Source: Antilocapra americana (Eukaryota; Chordata; Mammalia; Artiodactyla; Antilocapridae). Taken from it: a DNA stretch of 64,000 nucleotides. Positions within the stretch are counted from its first letter, which is position 1; every line of letters begins with the position of its first letter. The stretch lies in contig ML664199.1 of NCBI GenBank assembly GCA_007570785.1, positions 24,379,915-24,443,914 of the forward strand, written 5' to 3'. A program made the position numbers and the translations under genes. Of this stretch, positions 1-12,400 are shown one piece after another. The notes beneath the pieces were generated by a model. That model was not told the origin of the DNA. It did no database searches and saw nothing but the letters and a program-made list of their open reading frames with translations.

Positions 1-213
1 TCCACAACTTTGGCCACCTGGTGGGAAGAGCCGATTTGTTAGAGAAGACCCTGATGCTGGGAAGGACTGAAGGCAGGAGAAGGGGATAACAGAGGATGAG
101 ATGGTTTGATGGGATCACTGACTCGATGGACGTGAGTTTGAGCAAGCTCCGGGAGAGACTGAAGGGCAGGGGAGCATAGTATGCAGCAGTCCATGGGGTT
201 GCAGAGTAAGACA
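1..213 (+). mobile_element. BovB LINE 3' fragment
   Basis: Reads as the 3' end of BovB: a TTGGCCACCTG segment, then GACCCTGATGCTGGGAA, then GATGAGATGG and the GTCCATGGGGTTGCA tail. It continues left of the window edge. Confidence 0.85.
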
Positions 214-702
214 CTGTTTTGTTTAGGGTGGAACCCTGCATCTGGGTCCAGGTGACTATGGCTGGGCTTCCTTGCCTTTTTATACGGGGGTGGCCTCTGT
301 CCTCAGATATGAAGATGAGGGCAGACTCAAGTAGGGGCACCACGTGGGTGGGAGTGGGCCCGTTCTCCAAGGGAGACCAGGCAGTCACCTGCACTGTTGA
401 ACTGCAATCATATTTCCACACCGTATTCAGTGTTCACCTCACAAGAGCCTATTTTTTAAAACAGTAACAACTGAATGTCAGGACTTGGTTCTTTTCCCCA
501 TGTAGTCACATTTTGCAGGCAGGTGAACCAATATATAAACACCCAAATGCTCTTCATCACCTGTTGGTGAAATCAGCTGGAAGGCACTGCCAGTTCTATC
601 AGGCCATTCTCCTAGGCTCTTCTGAAGCCACAGCTGACTGAGTGGCACAGGGTATGTGTGCACTCGGCCATGTTTCACTTTTTTGTCACCCCACCAACTG
701 TA
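214..702. other. Flanking DNA downstream of GCC2
   Basis: Unique-looking sequence between a BovB tail and SINEs. No exon, RNA gene or conserved coding segment was seen. Short open frames on both strands have no recognisable content. Confidence 0.5.
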
Positions 703-821
703 GGGATTCCCTGGTAGCTCAGCTGGTAAAGAATCCACCTGCAATGCACGAGACCCTGGTTCAATTCCTGGGTAGGGAAGATCCGCTGGAGATGGGATAG
801 GCTAACCGCTCCAGTATTCTT
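703..821 (+). mobile_element. Bov-tA SINE (partial)
   Basis: Begins with the tRNA-like head TTCCCTGGTAGCTCAGCTGG and GTAAAGAATCCACCTGCAA, and ends at CCAGTATTCTT. The 3' third is missing, replaced by the next SINE. Confidence 0.85.
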
Positions 822-822
822 A

Positions 823-988
823 GGCTTCCCTGGTGGCTCAGCTGGTAAAGAATCTCTGCACAAGGCAGGAGACCTGGGTTCGACGCCTGGGTTGGGAAGA
901 TCCCCAGTATTCTGGGCTGGAGATTTCCATGGTCTATACAGTCCATGGGGTCACAAAGAATCAGACATGACAGTGACTTTCACTTGAC
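823..988 (+). mobile_element. Bov-tA SINE
   Basis: Starts GGCTTCCCTGGTGGCTCAGC directly after the previous copy, and runs to CATGGGGTCACAAAGAATCA. It has a small internal deletion around the AAGATCC segment. Confidence 0.88.
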
Positions 989-990
989 TG

Positions 991-1152
991 TAGCCTGCCA
1001 GGCTCCTCTGTCCATAGGATTTCATAGGATTTCCTAGGCAAGAATACTAGAGTGCATTGGCGTTAACTTCTCCAGAGGATCTTCCGGATGCAGGGATCAA
1101 ACCCGCATCTCTTGCACTGGCAGGCAGGTTACCACTGAGTCACCAGGGAAGA
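991..1152 (-). mobile_element. Bov-tA SINE, inverted relative to its neighbour
   Basis: Plus strand reads GTAGCCTGCCAGGCTCCTCT through to CACCAGGGAAG, the reverse complement of Bov-tA. It abuts the plus-oriented copy at 823-988. Confidence 0.85.
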
Positions 1153-1912
1153 CCTGTGACAGCTGATTTCCAGACATGCAACTTGTCAGACACGATACAA
1201 AAGTTTTGCACCAGGTGCCACTGCTAAGTTCCTACTAACCACATGCAAGTATTTTCATGTGCTCTGTTCACTGAACACCAAAGCCATGTCTCCATGGGAC
1301 CTATCGCTCTCGTCATTAGCTAACGTGGGGTACAGGACCTCTGCTCTGCTGGTGAGAGGTTCACTTCTGTTTAAAGGAATGTAAGCCTCCATGTACACTG
1401 TCTGGAATGTTAGCAGAGCTTGTAGTATAAAAGACCCTCACACCACAGAGGGCAGAACTTGAGAAGCACCCACGGAAGGGCCAGGTGGCCTCCAGCTTCA
1501 GCCAGAAGGGTGTCAGAAGCACAGATGCACAGGACCTAGAAGGCAACCTGAGGCCCCCTGAGCTGAATATCGGCGGGGGTGGCATGGGGGTGGGGGTGGT
1601 CCAAGGTCCTGACTGGTCAAGACGGCAGAGAAGGAACCCAAAATCCACTTCATAAACCAACTCTCAGACCCTCAGGAGGCCAAGGCTAACTTTCAGAAGA
1701 GTAGGTGTTAACAATGTGACATACAGTCCAACACATTTAATGGAAATATTAAAATAATCATTACACTTCCTCTCATTGTGGAAACCAGGGAGGGGGATCC
1801 CTTCTGTAATCCAAGTAGTAATTTCTGATCATATAAGGCATTTTTGTTATTATGTCCATAGATAGAGCCCGTATTTCAAAACAGGTTGACAGCCTGGACT
1901 TAGAAAGTGAGA

Positions 1913-1918
1913 TTTATT
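1913..1918 (-). terminator. GCC2: Candidate GCC2 polyadenylation signal AATAAA
   Basis: Canonical hexamer on the minus strand about 1.43 kb past the stop codon. It is the only AATAAA on that strand between the stop and the repeat-rich flank. No strong GU-rich downstream element is obvious. Confidence 0.4.
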
Positions 1919-3346
1919 TAAATATTTTAACAGTTCTCTCGTACTCTTCTGGCATACTCATATTCACAGTTTATCAAGTAAAAAAACTAAATTCTTAGAA
2001 GTCAGCTCTGAAATAGATGCATTTTCATTAATACATTCACTAGTTAGGTCTGTTCTTCTGAAACAAGAGGAAAGTCAGATATTGAGATTATTTGTTAAAG
2101 AACAAACTCAACATGTCAGCAGCAAATTTCACTTAAAGTAAACTGGAAACCAATGTTCCCGTAACCGCAGTACAAAGTCAGTTCACTGGCTGAGACCGAA
2201 GATCACAGGGCAGAAGAGAAGCCAAAAGAATTTCACAGAGCATATTGTGAGGTGATTTTTAACAAATAAATATTAAAAATAGAGTTCTCACATTGATGAT
2301 TTAAGAACACGTTTTTGATGCAGTCCACAGACTATTCAGAGGCATCAAGCTAAGTACCACCACCACCACCAGGAGCTATACCCCAGGGCCCCTCGCAGCA
2401 CACGAGTGACCGGTGTGCTGGGACCCGTGGGCACCAGCTTGCCTCTGGACAGGACACCAAGCGACACAGCCAGGGTACTGGAAAGTTTGTCTGGAGAGAC
2501 TGAGCAAATTCCCCAGACAGACTCCAGTGTAGAAGCTGCTGAAGCACAATAGGAATATGGGCAGATCCCCCCGGGAACGCCCCACCTGGGAACATGGGAC
2601 CAGGGCTTGTGACCACAGAACCAGTTTGAGATAACATACTTTGGAGAAAACAGAAGAGCTCCTTGTTTGGTCCAAAACTGTCTGTGTCCACACACTGCAT
2701 GTGTCAGATGAACTGAAGAGGCTTAGCCCATGGTGAACGTCCTGCAGGTGGAGTGGGGCCCTCTCCGTCGCCCCCAGACCCAGGAGTTTTAAAGGAAATA
2801 AGGAAACAGTCACAGGTTAACTTAGACTTGGGGGTGGAATGCAGCATATTTACCCGACCTTCCTTCATAAACACGTCAGCTTTATCAGGAAAGCATCTTC
2901 CTTCACATTCTAACTCAAGTTTTCTGTAACAATTTGTCAATGATAATAATCGACGTGCCAGTCTGATCTTGTTATTAATGGTCTTACAAGATTCTTTTAG
3001 AAGTAAAAATCTAGCTGGTATGGTACCAAAATTTAGCTTAACTTCAGAATTCACAGGGCAGCCCTGACCCAGGCAACCTGAGAGTCCAAAGGAGGGCAGG
3101 GTGTTGCTCCTTGGTCTGGAGGCGACCGAGAAGGCAGAGTCTCAGGGCTATGGTCGTGTCCACATGCCAACTGCTGGTCGTTCACCACAGGCTGAGCCTC
3201 TTCAATTCATCTGACACATGCATGGATACACACATGGATATGTGAATCACATCACATGGTTTTGGACCAAACAATGACAGTGACATACACAAGCCTTTTT
3301 CGCCAAAACAGACTATTTGGTTCATAAACAGCGCTCTCCCGTCAGT
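1913..3346 (-). other. GCC2: GCC2 3' untranslated region (probable)
   Basis: About 1.4 kb after the GCC2 stop that is free of recognisable retroposons, unlike almost all flanking DNA. The first AATAAA on the minus strand after the stop is at 1913-1918; an ATTAAA variant is at 1736-1741. Open frames here in several registers are not conserved coding sequence. A short CAC/GTG triplet run lies at about 2355-2370. The end point is an inference. Confidence 0.5.
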
Positions 3347-3417
3347 CTACCGGAGTCCAGACCAGCTGTGTAGGTAGGATGCCCAGCCTGAAGAGCGGGA
3401 CCCGCTCTCTTCCTCAC
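3347..3417 (-). CDS. GCC2: GCC2 coding exon 23 (stop)
   Basis: 71 coding bases, completing codon 1,663 and ending with TAG after the tail [15 protein letters not shown], which is identical to the human C-terminus. The acceptor is CTCCACAG. The 3' UTR follows toward lower coordinates. Confidence 0.97.
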
Positions 3418-6400
3418 CTGTGGAGCGAAACAGAAGGTTACTCTTTATGCTGCACACCTGCCTGTCCTTAGGCCTATGTGCCCACTGTCTTCCTCTCTGA
3501 GGGTCAGAGCAAGGACGTCTGACACATGACACAGCATGGTACAAAAGGACACCAAATTCATGGGGAGAGCCCAAACTAGGGTTACAAGTCCAGTTTCAAG
3601 GAACTGGAGATCACACTGGACACTGTGTGTTCCCTTCTACGTGGAAGTGATGCATACATGGTGCTGTCCCCAGGAAGCAGGGGCAGCGTTTCCTATCAGG
3701 CACAGGACATACTGGTCCACAGCACAACCCCGTCTGGTGCCCTGCCCACCTTGGGCAGCGGCCGCCAGCCGAGTCTTCTCCTCAGGGCTGAGCTGCAGCA
3801 TGGTGTCCATCACGGGCAGCAGCCGTGCCCGTTCACTGCCCGGCTTCAGCAGGATGAACTGCAGTAGCACGTTCTTCAGGTACTCCAGATTGGCTGCCGA
3901 CTTCTCCCGCTCCTGGTTCCGTTCTAGCCGCCTGACTTCACTCTTCAGAAGCTGGTATCAGAGAAGCGAGGGGAAAGGGGTTAACACGAAAGATGGATGC
4001 CGTGTCTCCTTCTCTTCCCCCGGAATGCCCTTAAAATGACACAAAGGTGTGGTGAGGACGCATGAGCTAGTGCGGAGGGCTTCCTGGAGTCAGTGTCCCC
4101 CCACCTTAATCTGCTCCATGAGGATGGCGTTAGTGGCTTCAGTTTCCCGAAGCAGGCCATTTAAGTGGTCAGCACTCTTGGTGGTGGAATTGAGCTTCTG
4201 AACCAACTCTTCTTTGGTGAATTCACTGTGCCATGCAGGCGGCTCTGCAAGTAATCATCCAACGTTAATTCCCAAAATGAGGGGTCACAAGTGAAAATTT
4301 TAACAGATCAGCAAGAAAATACCCCAGTATGGCCACTTGGCTCTGCAGGTCCACCCCCACGCCCTGGTTACAAGGCTGCATGTGACACAGGAAGACAGAC
4401 TGCCATGGAGTAGGCTGCTGGCCTGGAAGCTGTGAGGCCACCAGGTCAGCACCAGCTCACCCTCCTTCATTCATCTAGTCACTTTGCTCATAAAGGAAGA
4501 AATACCAGCAGTTACTGGGAGACCATAATTTCAGGGGTCTCCCATGAGGATTTCATACACGGTGAGGGGGACATTATTACTTAAATTTAATACACGAGGA
4601 AACAGGCTCAAAGTCAACAAGAAAAAAACAGAAAGCCAAATCTGACTGTGGCCAAATTTTCCATTTGTAAAACAGGAGACTACAGAAAAGTTTTTTTTAT
4701 GAGTCGCTGAAGAGAGCACTTATAAATGAGAGTGACGTTAATCAGAGAGGATGACAGAATCAGACAGAGGAACGCACCGAGCCTGGCTTCAGAAGAACTG
4801 AGCAGCTGCTCCAGGGACTGTGCAGGGGTGCTGGCGGGAGAGCCCCGCTCCAGGTCCGTGGTCTCCATCCCTTCCCCTTCCTCCCGGGCCGTGACCTGCA
4901 CATCCAGGAATGGGAGGTCTGCACTTCTCCTCTCTCGAAGGCTCCTCAAAGGTTGCTGGGAAGAAGCTGGGCCTGTTACAGGATTTTAAAACAGTAAGTG
5001 GAAGATGCTCAGACTCATGGACTCAGCACCAGCAGAGACACTCAAGCAAAGATAACATGACTCAGGATGACCAGCACATGGCAGGGAACCTGAATAACTG
5101 AAAGACAAGGAAAGATGCAGAAAGCGGAAACTTCTAAGACCACCCTAACCAGCCAGTTACTGAACTCTAACCATGTAGTCCACTCACCAGAGGCAGCACT
5201 TGCTACCCTTGTTAGGGTAAACCACTGGAAAGTACAATGCAGAAGCCTGGCTGCTGTAGAAACACTCCAACCAGACTCTGCCTGTCAGAGGATGGGTGTT
5301 TCCAGCATTGCAAACCCTGGAACACCACACCCTTGCTGAGGGCAGCTCTGAGCTCGCTGACCATGGGCCTCACACTCCACCCTGGGGGTTCGGGCCATCA
5401 CCCACTCCATCATCAACGTGCAGGCAACAAGAGTCCTGAATCCAGTGTGGGGTGACCCATCCCACTGCCCAGGTTGGGCTCTGTGCTCTGTACCAGCCCA
5501 GCGTACAACCAGGAGAGCCATAAAACACTTCATGGAGTTCCTTTATGAATCCCAAGAAGCTCAAGGTCAGAGCAATTACACGGCCTGGTCCAAGGAGTCA
5601 GAGCCTGTTCCGGCCCAGAGTTCTGGCCAGGCCTACCAACCTCACCTCTCACTTAGGCCGCTTCAGTTCCCTCTGCCGAAGCGCCTGCCCAGAACTCTGA
5701 CCGATTGCTCGCTGCTTGTTCCACTGCTGACTCCTGACTTGTGTTCCCTGGTTGGTCACTTCTGATAGTTCTCGGTTTACATTACATTGTCTGGAAGCTG
5801 GTTTTGGTCCTGAGGAGTGACCCGTTGCCGCCAACACCCTGGTGATGAGGGATCAGTACTAAATATGAAGCTGATACTCTGCACTGAGATGTGGCCTCGT
5901 CTAGGCTGATGGGCTCTCATTACTTCCAGGAGGCAAAACAAAGTCGTGTGTGTGGCTAAACAAAAGCTCCATTAATTAGAAACTTGGGAGATGCTGTGTT
6001 TGACCAAACAATCCTACAATTTCAGCACTCTCTAGAATTTCTGAGTAAAAAAAATGTGTTTGAAGACGCGCTAAAGAACACTAAATGGATCCAGTGGATG
6101 CTGTATTTGTAGATGGGGGCTTGAGACCGCATGTTTGAATCAAAGAGGAAAACCCAACTACGTGAAGTCGGTACCCTGCAGGGGTGGCAGAGGCTGCTTC
6201 AAGAGAAGCAGGGGGGTCAGCGTCCAAGTCTCCACCCAGCAAGCAGACACCATGTCGCCGACCACACACCCACTGTCTCATCACTGTGTGTGGGGGGTGG
6301 GGGGAGGTGGCTAGACAGCATGCCACCATTGCATGTACACACTCCGTATGTGTCCCCATTGCACATACACACTCCACAAGCGCATCCCCACTGCATGTAT

Positions 6401-9400
6401 GCACTCCGTGCATGTGTCCCCATCACAAATACGTACTCCGTGTGGCTGGCTCACTGCGGGGCTGCAGAAGCTGGGCCTCTAGCCGGCACAGCTGCTGCTG
6501 CAGCGTCTCCACCGTCCTCCGGTGCTCCTCTTGAAGCTGCCGCACCTGTTCCCGGAAGCCGCTGCGCAGGGCTTCGTGCTGGGCTGTGAGCTGATCGATG
6601 GTCTGCCCGTGCTCAGCCTTCAAGGCCGAATTCTCCGACTGCACAGAGCACAGCCTGGGCAGAGACCGTGCCACATAAGCCTCCATCCCACATTGGCTCG
6701 GCCAAGACGGGGACCAGACGTGCCCTGGGGGACTCAGGCAGGAGGCAGAGGGGGCCCTGGATGAGCCACCTGGAGGCTGTCTGTCCTGACGTTTCAAGTG
6801 AACGGTTAACGGCAGGAGCAGAGGGAAATGAAGCTCTGCTGGAGTGAAGGACAAGTGACACGCCTGCTAGTCTCCAGGTGAGGAGACACCCCTCCACTGC
6901 ACATGTGCAGACACTTCTTGGGATTCGGAAGTGGGGGGCGGGGGTGGTGGTGGTGGTGTGCGACCCTGTATTAAGTGCTGTCCACCTTTGAGAGCCCTGC
7001 ACTGGACTCCACCTCAGCTAAAGGATGCACAAGCATATTGGGAGGGCCCTGAGTCAGGTCAGAGGGTGGGAAATGAAGCAAGACAAGAGGAAGACAGAGA
7101 CTGGAAGATGGCATCTACATGAGCAATTCCACCCCGGGCACTCCCTGTTGGCAAGGATGCCCACACCTTGGGCAGGGAGCACAGCTCTGCCTGTGTACTC
7201 CCCCCACACGCTGTGCTTCTAGTAAACTCTGCCTGTCCTACAGTGAGGGCTTGCTGTAAATTCTTGTTTCCAAACAAAGTAAGGGCTCCGTCAGCAGCTG
7301 CCAGAATGTTCTCCTCCAGAGAGGAGAAGCACTGGCCTCCAATTGCAAGGCCATGAGGGCACAATGGACAGAATGGCAGGTGACTAGGTAAAGCCAAGTA
7401 CAGACACAGCAGGAGGGGGCGCTTTGAGGCAGAAGCAGCCACCAACGTGTGGACACCCTATTCTAACTTCAGCCCGCACCCTCCTGAGGGTGCCCAGCTG
7501 GAGCACCAACAAGCACATGCGCTGCTCGCATGCCGGCACCGCTGGCTTACCTCTCACGGAGCTCAGCCTCCTTGCCCACAGCCTCCTGCAGCACCCTGTT
7601 GTGCCTCTCCAGCAGGGCGCAGTGTTCACACTGCAGGGCCTGCAGCTCAGAGGCGCTGATCTGTAAGCTGTTCTGGGTGTCCTGTAACTTGAGCTTCAGT
7701 TGGTCAATCAGCATTTCTAGATGTTCTCTGAAACACAGATAGTTTAAAAAATGTTTTTGAAAGATGTAAACCTGATTTTGGGATTTCAAATAAATTTTAC
7801 TTAAACCATTTAATCTTTTAACACTGTACTCTTGCCATTATTATGGATGATTCTAAAGGAAATAAAACAATCTGAGGAATTTGGAGAACAGGGTTAAGTG
7901 TGAAACAAAACACCATAGTCAGCCTTTAGATGTCAGACACTACACATTTACAAAAGTCTGAATTTACAAATTTCACATTCAAATGGAGCAATGCATCAAA
8001 AGAGTATTTTATATTATAGGACTATGACATTAGTTGGGGGAAAAAATAGAAATCATACAGTTCTAAGCTAACCATTCTGAGAACAGCTTGTTACATCAAG
8101 TTAGAGTGAAGGAAAGTCTTTGGAGAAAAAGTTAAAAACTGTATTTCTGCCACAATTGATGTAATACACTATTTATTTTTTTCAAAAGTATTTAATATAT
8201 AAGAAAGTAGAAAAAACTGAAAACATTTACATTAAAATAATTTTAACTCAAAACTGTCATAATCAAAGCTGACTCTTGCAAATGCGGTATTTTTATATTA
8301 AATGTGTCAGTATTCAGCTTCAGCTTTTAAGATGAGCAATTCATAGAAAAAAAACATCTCATCAGTTTTTAGCCTAGAGTTATCTATTTACTAAATACTT
8401 AAAAAGCAATACAACCATAAGATTACAAAATTAATAAACAGAAATCTGTATTTCAATACAGTAAAAGTGAAAGATCAGAAAGAGAAATTCAAGCAACAAT
8501 CCCATTCACCATTGCATCAAAAAGAATAAAATACCTAGGAATAAACCCACCTCAGGAGACAAAAAACCTGTATTCTAGTGACTATAAGATGCTGATGACA
8601 AAAATTGAAGAAGAAATAAATGATGAATAGATATACCATGTTCATGGATTGGAAGAATCAATATTGTGAAAATGACTATACTGCCCAAGACAATCTACAG
8701 ATTCAATGAAATCCCTATAAAATTACCAATGGCTTTTTTCACAAAGCTAGAACAAAAAATCTCAAATGACAGAAATGATTCTGACTAGCCAAAGCAATCT
8801 TGAGGGGGAAAAAAAAAATCAAACTGGAGAAATCAAGCCCCCTGACTTCAGCCTATACTATAAACCTATAGTCATCAAAACAGTATGGTATTGCCACAAA
8901 GATAGAAATATAGACCAATGGGAACAGGATAGAAAACCCAGAAATAAGTCCATGTACCTATGGTCAATTAATCTATGACAAGGGAGGCAAGACTACACAA
9001 TGTTACAAAGACAGTCTCTTCAACAAATGCTGCTGGGAAACTGGACAGTCACATGTGAAATAATAAAATTAGATCATTCTTTAACTTCATACACAAAAAA
9101 AAGCTCAAAATGTATAAAGACCTAAAACTGAGACTGGACTAAAAAACTCCTAGAGCAAACATAGGCAAAACACTCTGAGATAAATCAAAGCAACATCTTT
9201 TTCAATCCACATCCCAGAATAATGGAAATAAAAACAAAAACAAACAAACAGGACCTACTCAAAAGCTTTTGCAAAGCAAAGCAAACAATAAACAAAATGA
9301 AAAGACAATCCACAGATTGGGAAAAAATACTTGCAACTGATGCAACTGATAAGGGACTAGTCTCCAAAATGTACAAAAAGCTCATGATGCTTAAAAGCAT

Positions 9401-12400
9401 CAAAACAAACAGCCTATTCAAAAAATGGGCAGAAAACCAGAGACATTTCTCCAAAGACAACATACAGATGGCCAAGAGGCACATGAAAAGATGTTCAACA
9501 TCGCTATTAAGAGAAATGCAAAACCAAAACTACAATGAGATAGCACCTCACATTTAGCTAAAAAGGCTATCATCAAAAAATCTACAAACAGCAAATGCTG
9601 GAGACGGAGTCGAGAGAAGGGAACCTTCCTGGACTACTGGTGGGAATATAAATTGGTACAGCCACTATGGAGAACAGAATGGTAGGGTTAGTCACTCAGT
9701 CATGTCTGACTCTTTTTGACCCCATAGACTGTGGCCCGCCAGGTTTCTTTGTCAATGGGATTCTCCAGGCAAGAATACTGAAGTGGATTGCCATTCCCTT
9801 CTCCAGAGGATCTTCCTGACCCAGGGATCGAACCCAGGTCTCCTGCATTGCAGGCAGATTCTTTACCATCTGAGCTATATCAAATAATATGGAGGTTCAA
9901 GCACAAGCTGGAATCAAGATTGCCGGAAGAAATATCAATAACCTCAGATATGCAGACGACACCACCCTTATGGCAGAAAGTGAAGAGGAACTAAAAAGAC
10001 TCTTGATGGAAGTGAAACAGAAGAGTGAAAAAGTTGGCTTAAAGCTCCACATTCAGAAAACTAAGATCATGGCATCTGGTCCCATCACTTCATGGGAAAT
10101 AGATGGGGAAACAGTGGAAATGGTGTCAGACTTTATTTTGGGGGGCTCCAAAATCACTGCAGATGGTGACTGCAGTCATGAAATTAAAAAACGCTTACTC
10201 CTTGGAAGGAAGGAGTATCCAACCTAGATAGCATATTAAAAATCAGACATTACTTTGCCAACAAAGGTCCATCTAGTCAAGGCTATGGTTTTTCCAGTAG
10301 TCACGTATGGATGTTAGAGTTGGACGGTGAAGAAAGCTGAGTGCTGAAGAACTGGTGCTTTTGAATCGCGGTGTTGGAGAAGACTCTTGAGAGTCCCTTA
10401 GACTGCAAGGAGATCCAACCAGTCCATCCTAAGAGAGATTGGTCTTAGTTGTTCATCGGGAGGACTGATGTTGAAGCTGAAACTCCTATATTTTGGCCAC
10501 CTCATGCGAAGAGTTGACTCATTGGAAAAGACCCTAATGCTGGGAAGGATTGGGGGCAGGAGAAGGGGACATGGGTTTGGGTGGATTCTGGGAGTTGGTG
10601 ATGGACAGGGAAGCTTGGTGTGCTGTAATTCATGGGGTTGCAAAGAGTTGGACACAACTGAGCAACTGAACTGAACTGAACTATGACCCTGCAATCCCAC
10701 TCCTGGACATACATACAGACAAAAACACTACTCGACAAGCTACACTCACCCCAATCTTCATTGTAGTACTGTTCTCAATAGCCACATGGAAGCAATCTAA
10801 ATGTCCATCAACAGAGGAGTGGATAAATAAGATGTGGTACATATATACAATGGAACATCACTCAGCCATTAAAAAGAATGAAATAATGCCATTTGCAGCA
10901 ACATGAATGGATCTAGTAAGGGTCATACTGAGTCAAATAAATCAGATAAAGAAGGAGAAATATTGTATGACATCCCTTATATGTGGAATCTAAAAGTAAA
11001 TAATACAAATGAACTTACTTATGAAACAAAGAGACTCACAGAGTTAGAAAACAAACTTATGGCTTCCCAGGAGTTTGGGATGGACATGTACACCCTGTTA
11101 TATTTAAAATGGCTAACCAACAAGGTCCTACTGTACAGCACAGGAAACTGCTCAATGTTATGTGGCAGCCTGGATGGAAGGTGGGGTTGGGAAAGTATGG
11201 ATACATGGCTGTATGGCTGAGTCCCTTTGCTGTTCACCTGAAACTATCACCAACACTGTTGATCAGCTATACCCTAATACAAGACAAAAAGTTCAAAAAT
11301 ATTAACGCATAAATACACAAACTCTGCAGGATATTTACTCCTACTGAGAATATTAAGAGCCAGATGTCAACTGTTCTGAATGCCAGCCCTCTCCCGATAA
11401 AAGCAAAGCACAGATGCTGTAGAATGCCACAGCAAACATTCCTAGTACATTTTTAAATAATTCACAAGAACGATCTGTACGCTAATTTTAAAGAAGTATT
11501 AAACAACGTATTATTGAAACACTGGTGGTAACTAGTGGTTACATGTAAACCTAACTGTCCAAAGGCAATGGGAGCAGGAGTTCCCACCCCCGTGGGTGCT
11601 CCCCATCTTGAAGACCTCACCTTTCTTGTTTGGCCTCTTCAGCCTCAGTCTGAGACACAGACTTATTTTTCTGCTGTTTTAAAACGTTGTGGACCCGGAC
11701 CTTGTAGCTCTCAAATTCAGAGGTGACCGCAGCTTGTTCTGCCTGTAATGGTTCAAAGAAAGAGAAGTCTGACCACTGCATTTTCCAGGTCACATGGTCC
11801 TCCTGTTTTCTCTCAGATTGTGAATGAAGATGAAAACCTTTCCCGAAAAATGAGTAATGCCTCTGACACTCTTTAGCCCCTCAATGAACTTTCCCTAAAT
11901 AGTGTGCTTCTGTTGGCCTTACACTTTTTTAAGGTCTTTGAATGACATATCTTGTCTGACAGGAGGTATATTTCTACCTGTTTTCATCCTGATAGATTAT
12001 TGCCCATATTTTTATAATAGCACTATTTAGAAAAATTTTCACTTAAGGTATTTCCTGTTTTTATAAATGCATGAGAAATTAATTCAAAGAGGTGAGGCCA
12101 CTTGCACTTTGGTTTTCCAAAGAGAGTGGAAGAAGTCTAATTCTAGGTCCTGGGTTTCCTAAAGTGCCCTGTGACCTCTCAGCCTTACTGCCCAGGATGC
12201 TCAGAAAGAACCATGCCTGTAACAAGTCAATTGTAGGGGTCTGTTCTGTACATTGAAGAAAGTGGTGATTCTATTAGAATACAATGTCATAGTCATTTAG
12301 CCCTTGGAGAGAACTTTAACCTAACGGAAAAATCTTTTAAAATTTTACTTACACATAGAAACTGCAAAACAAGGTTAAAATGGAAACAATGTGTCTCTGC

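Noticed and set aside
703..821. tRNA-like sequences in SINE heads
   Set aside because: The A/B-box-like heads belong to tRNA-derived SINEs and are not functional tRNA genes.
2345..3054. Overlapping minus-strand frames of 116-145 codons
   Set aside because: They lie after the GCC2 stop, overlap in several frames and show no recognisable domains; they are best read as 3' UTR.
9892..10680. Reverse transcriptase-like frames
   Set aside because: Recognised as 5'-truncated, frameshifted BovB, so reported as a mobile element and not as a gene. The same holds at 31,079-31,866 and 35,429-36,077.
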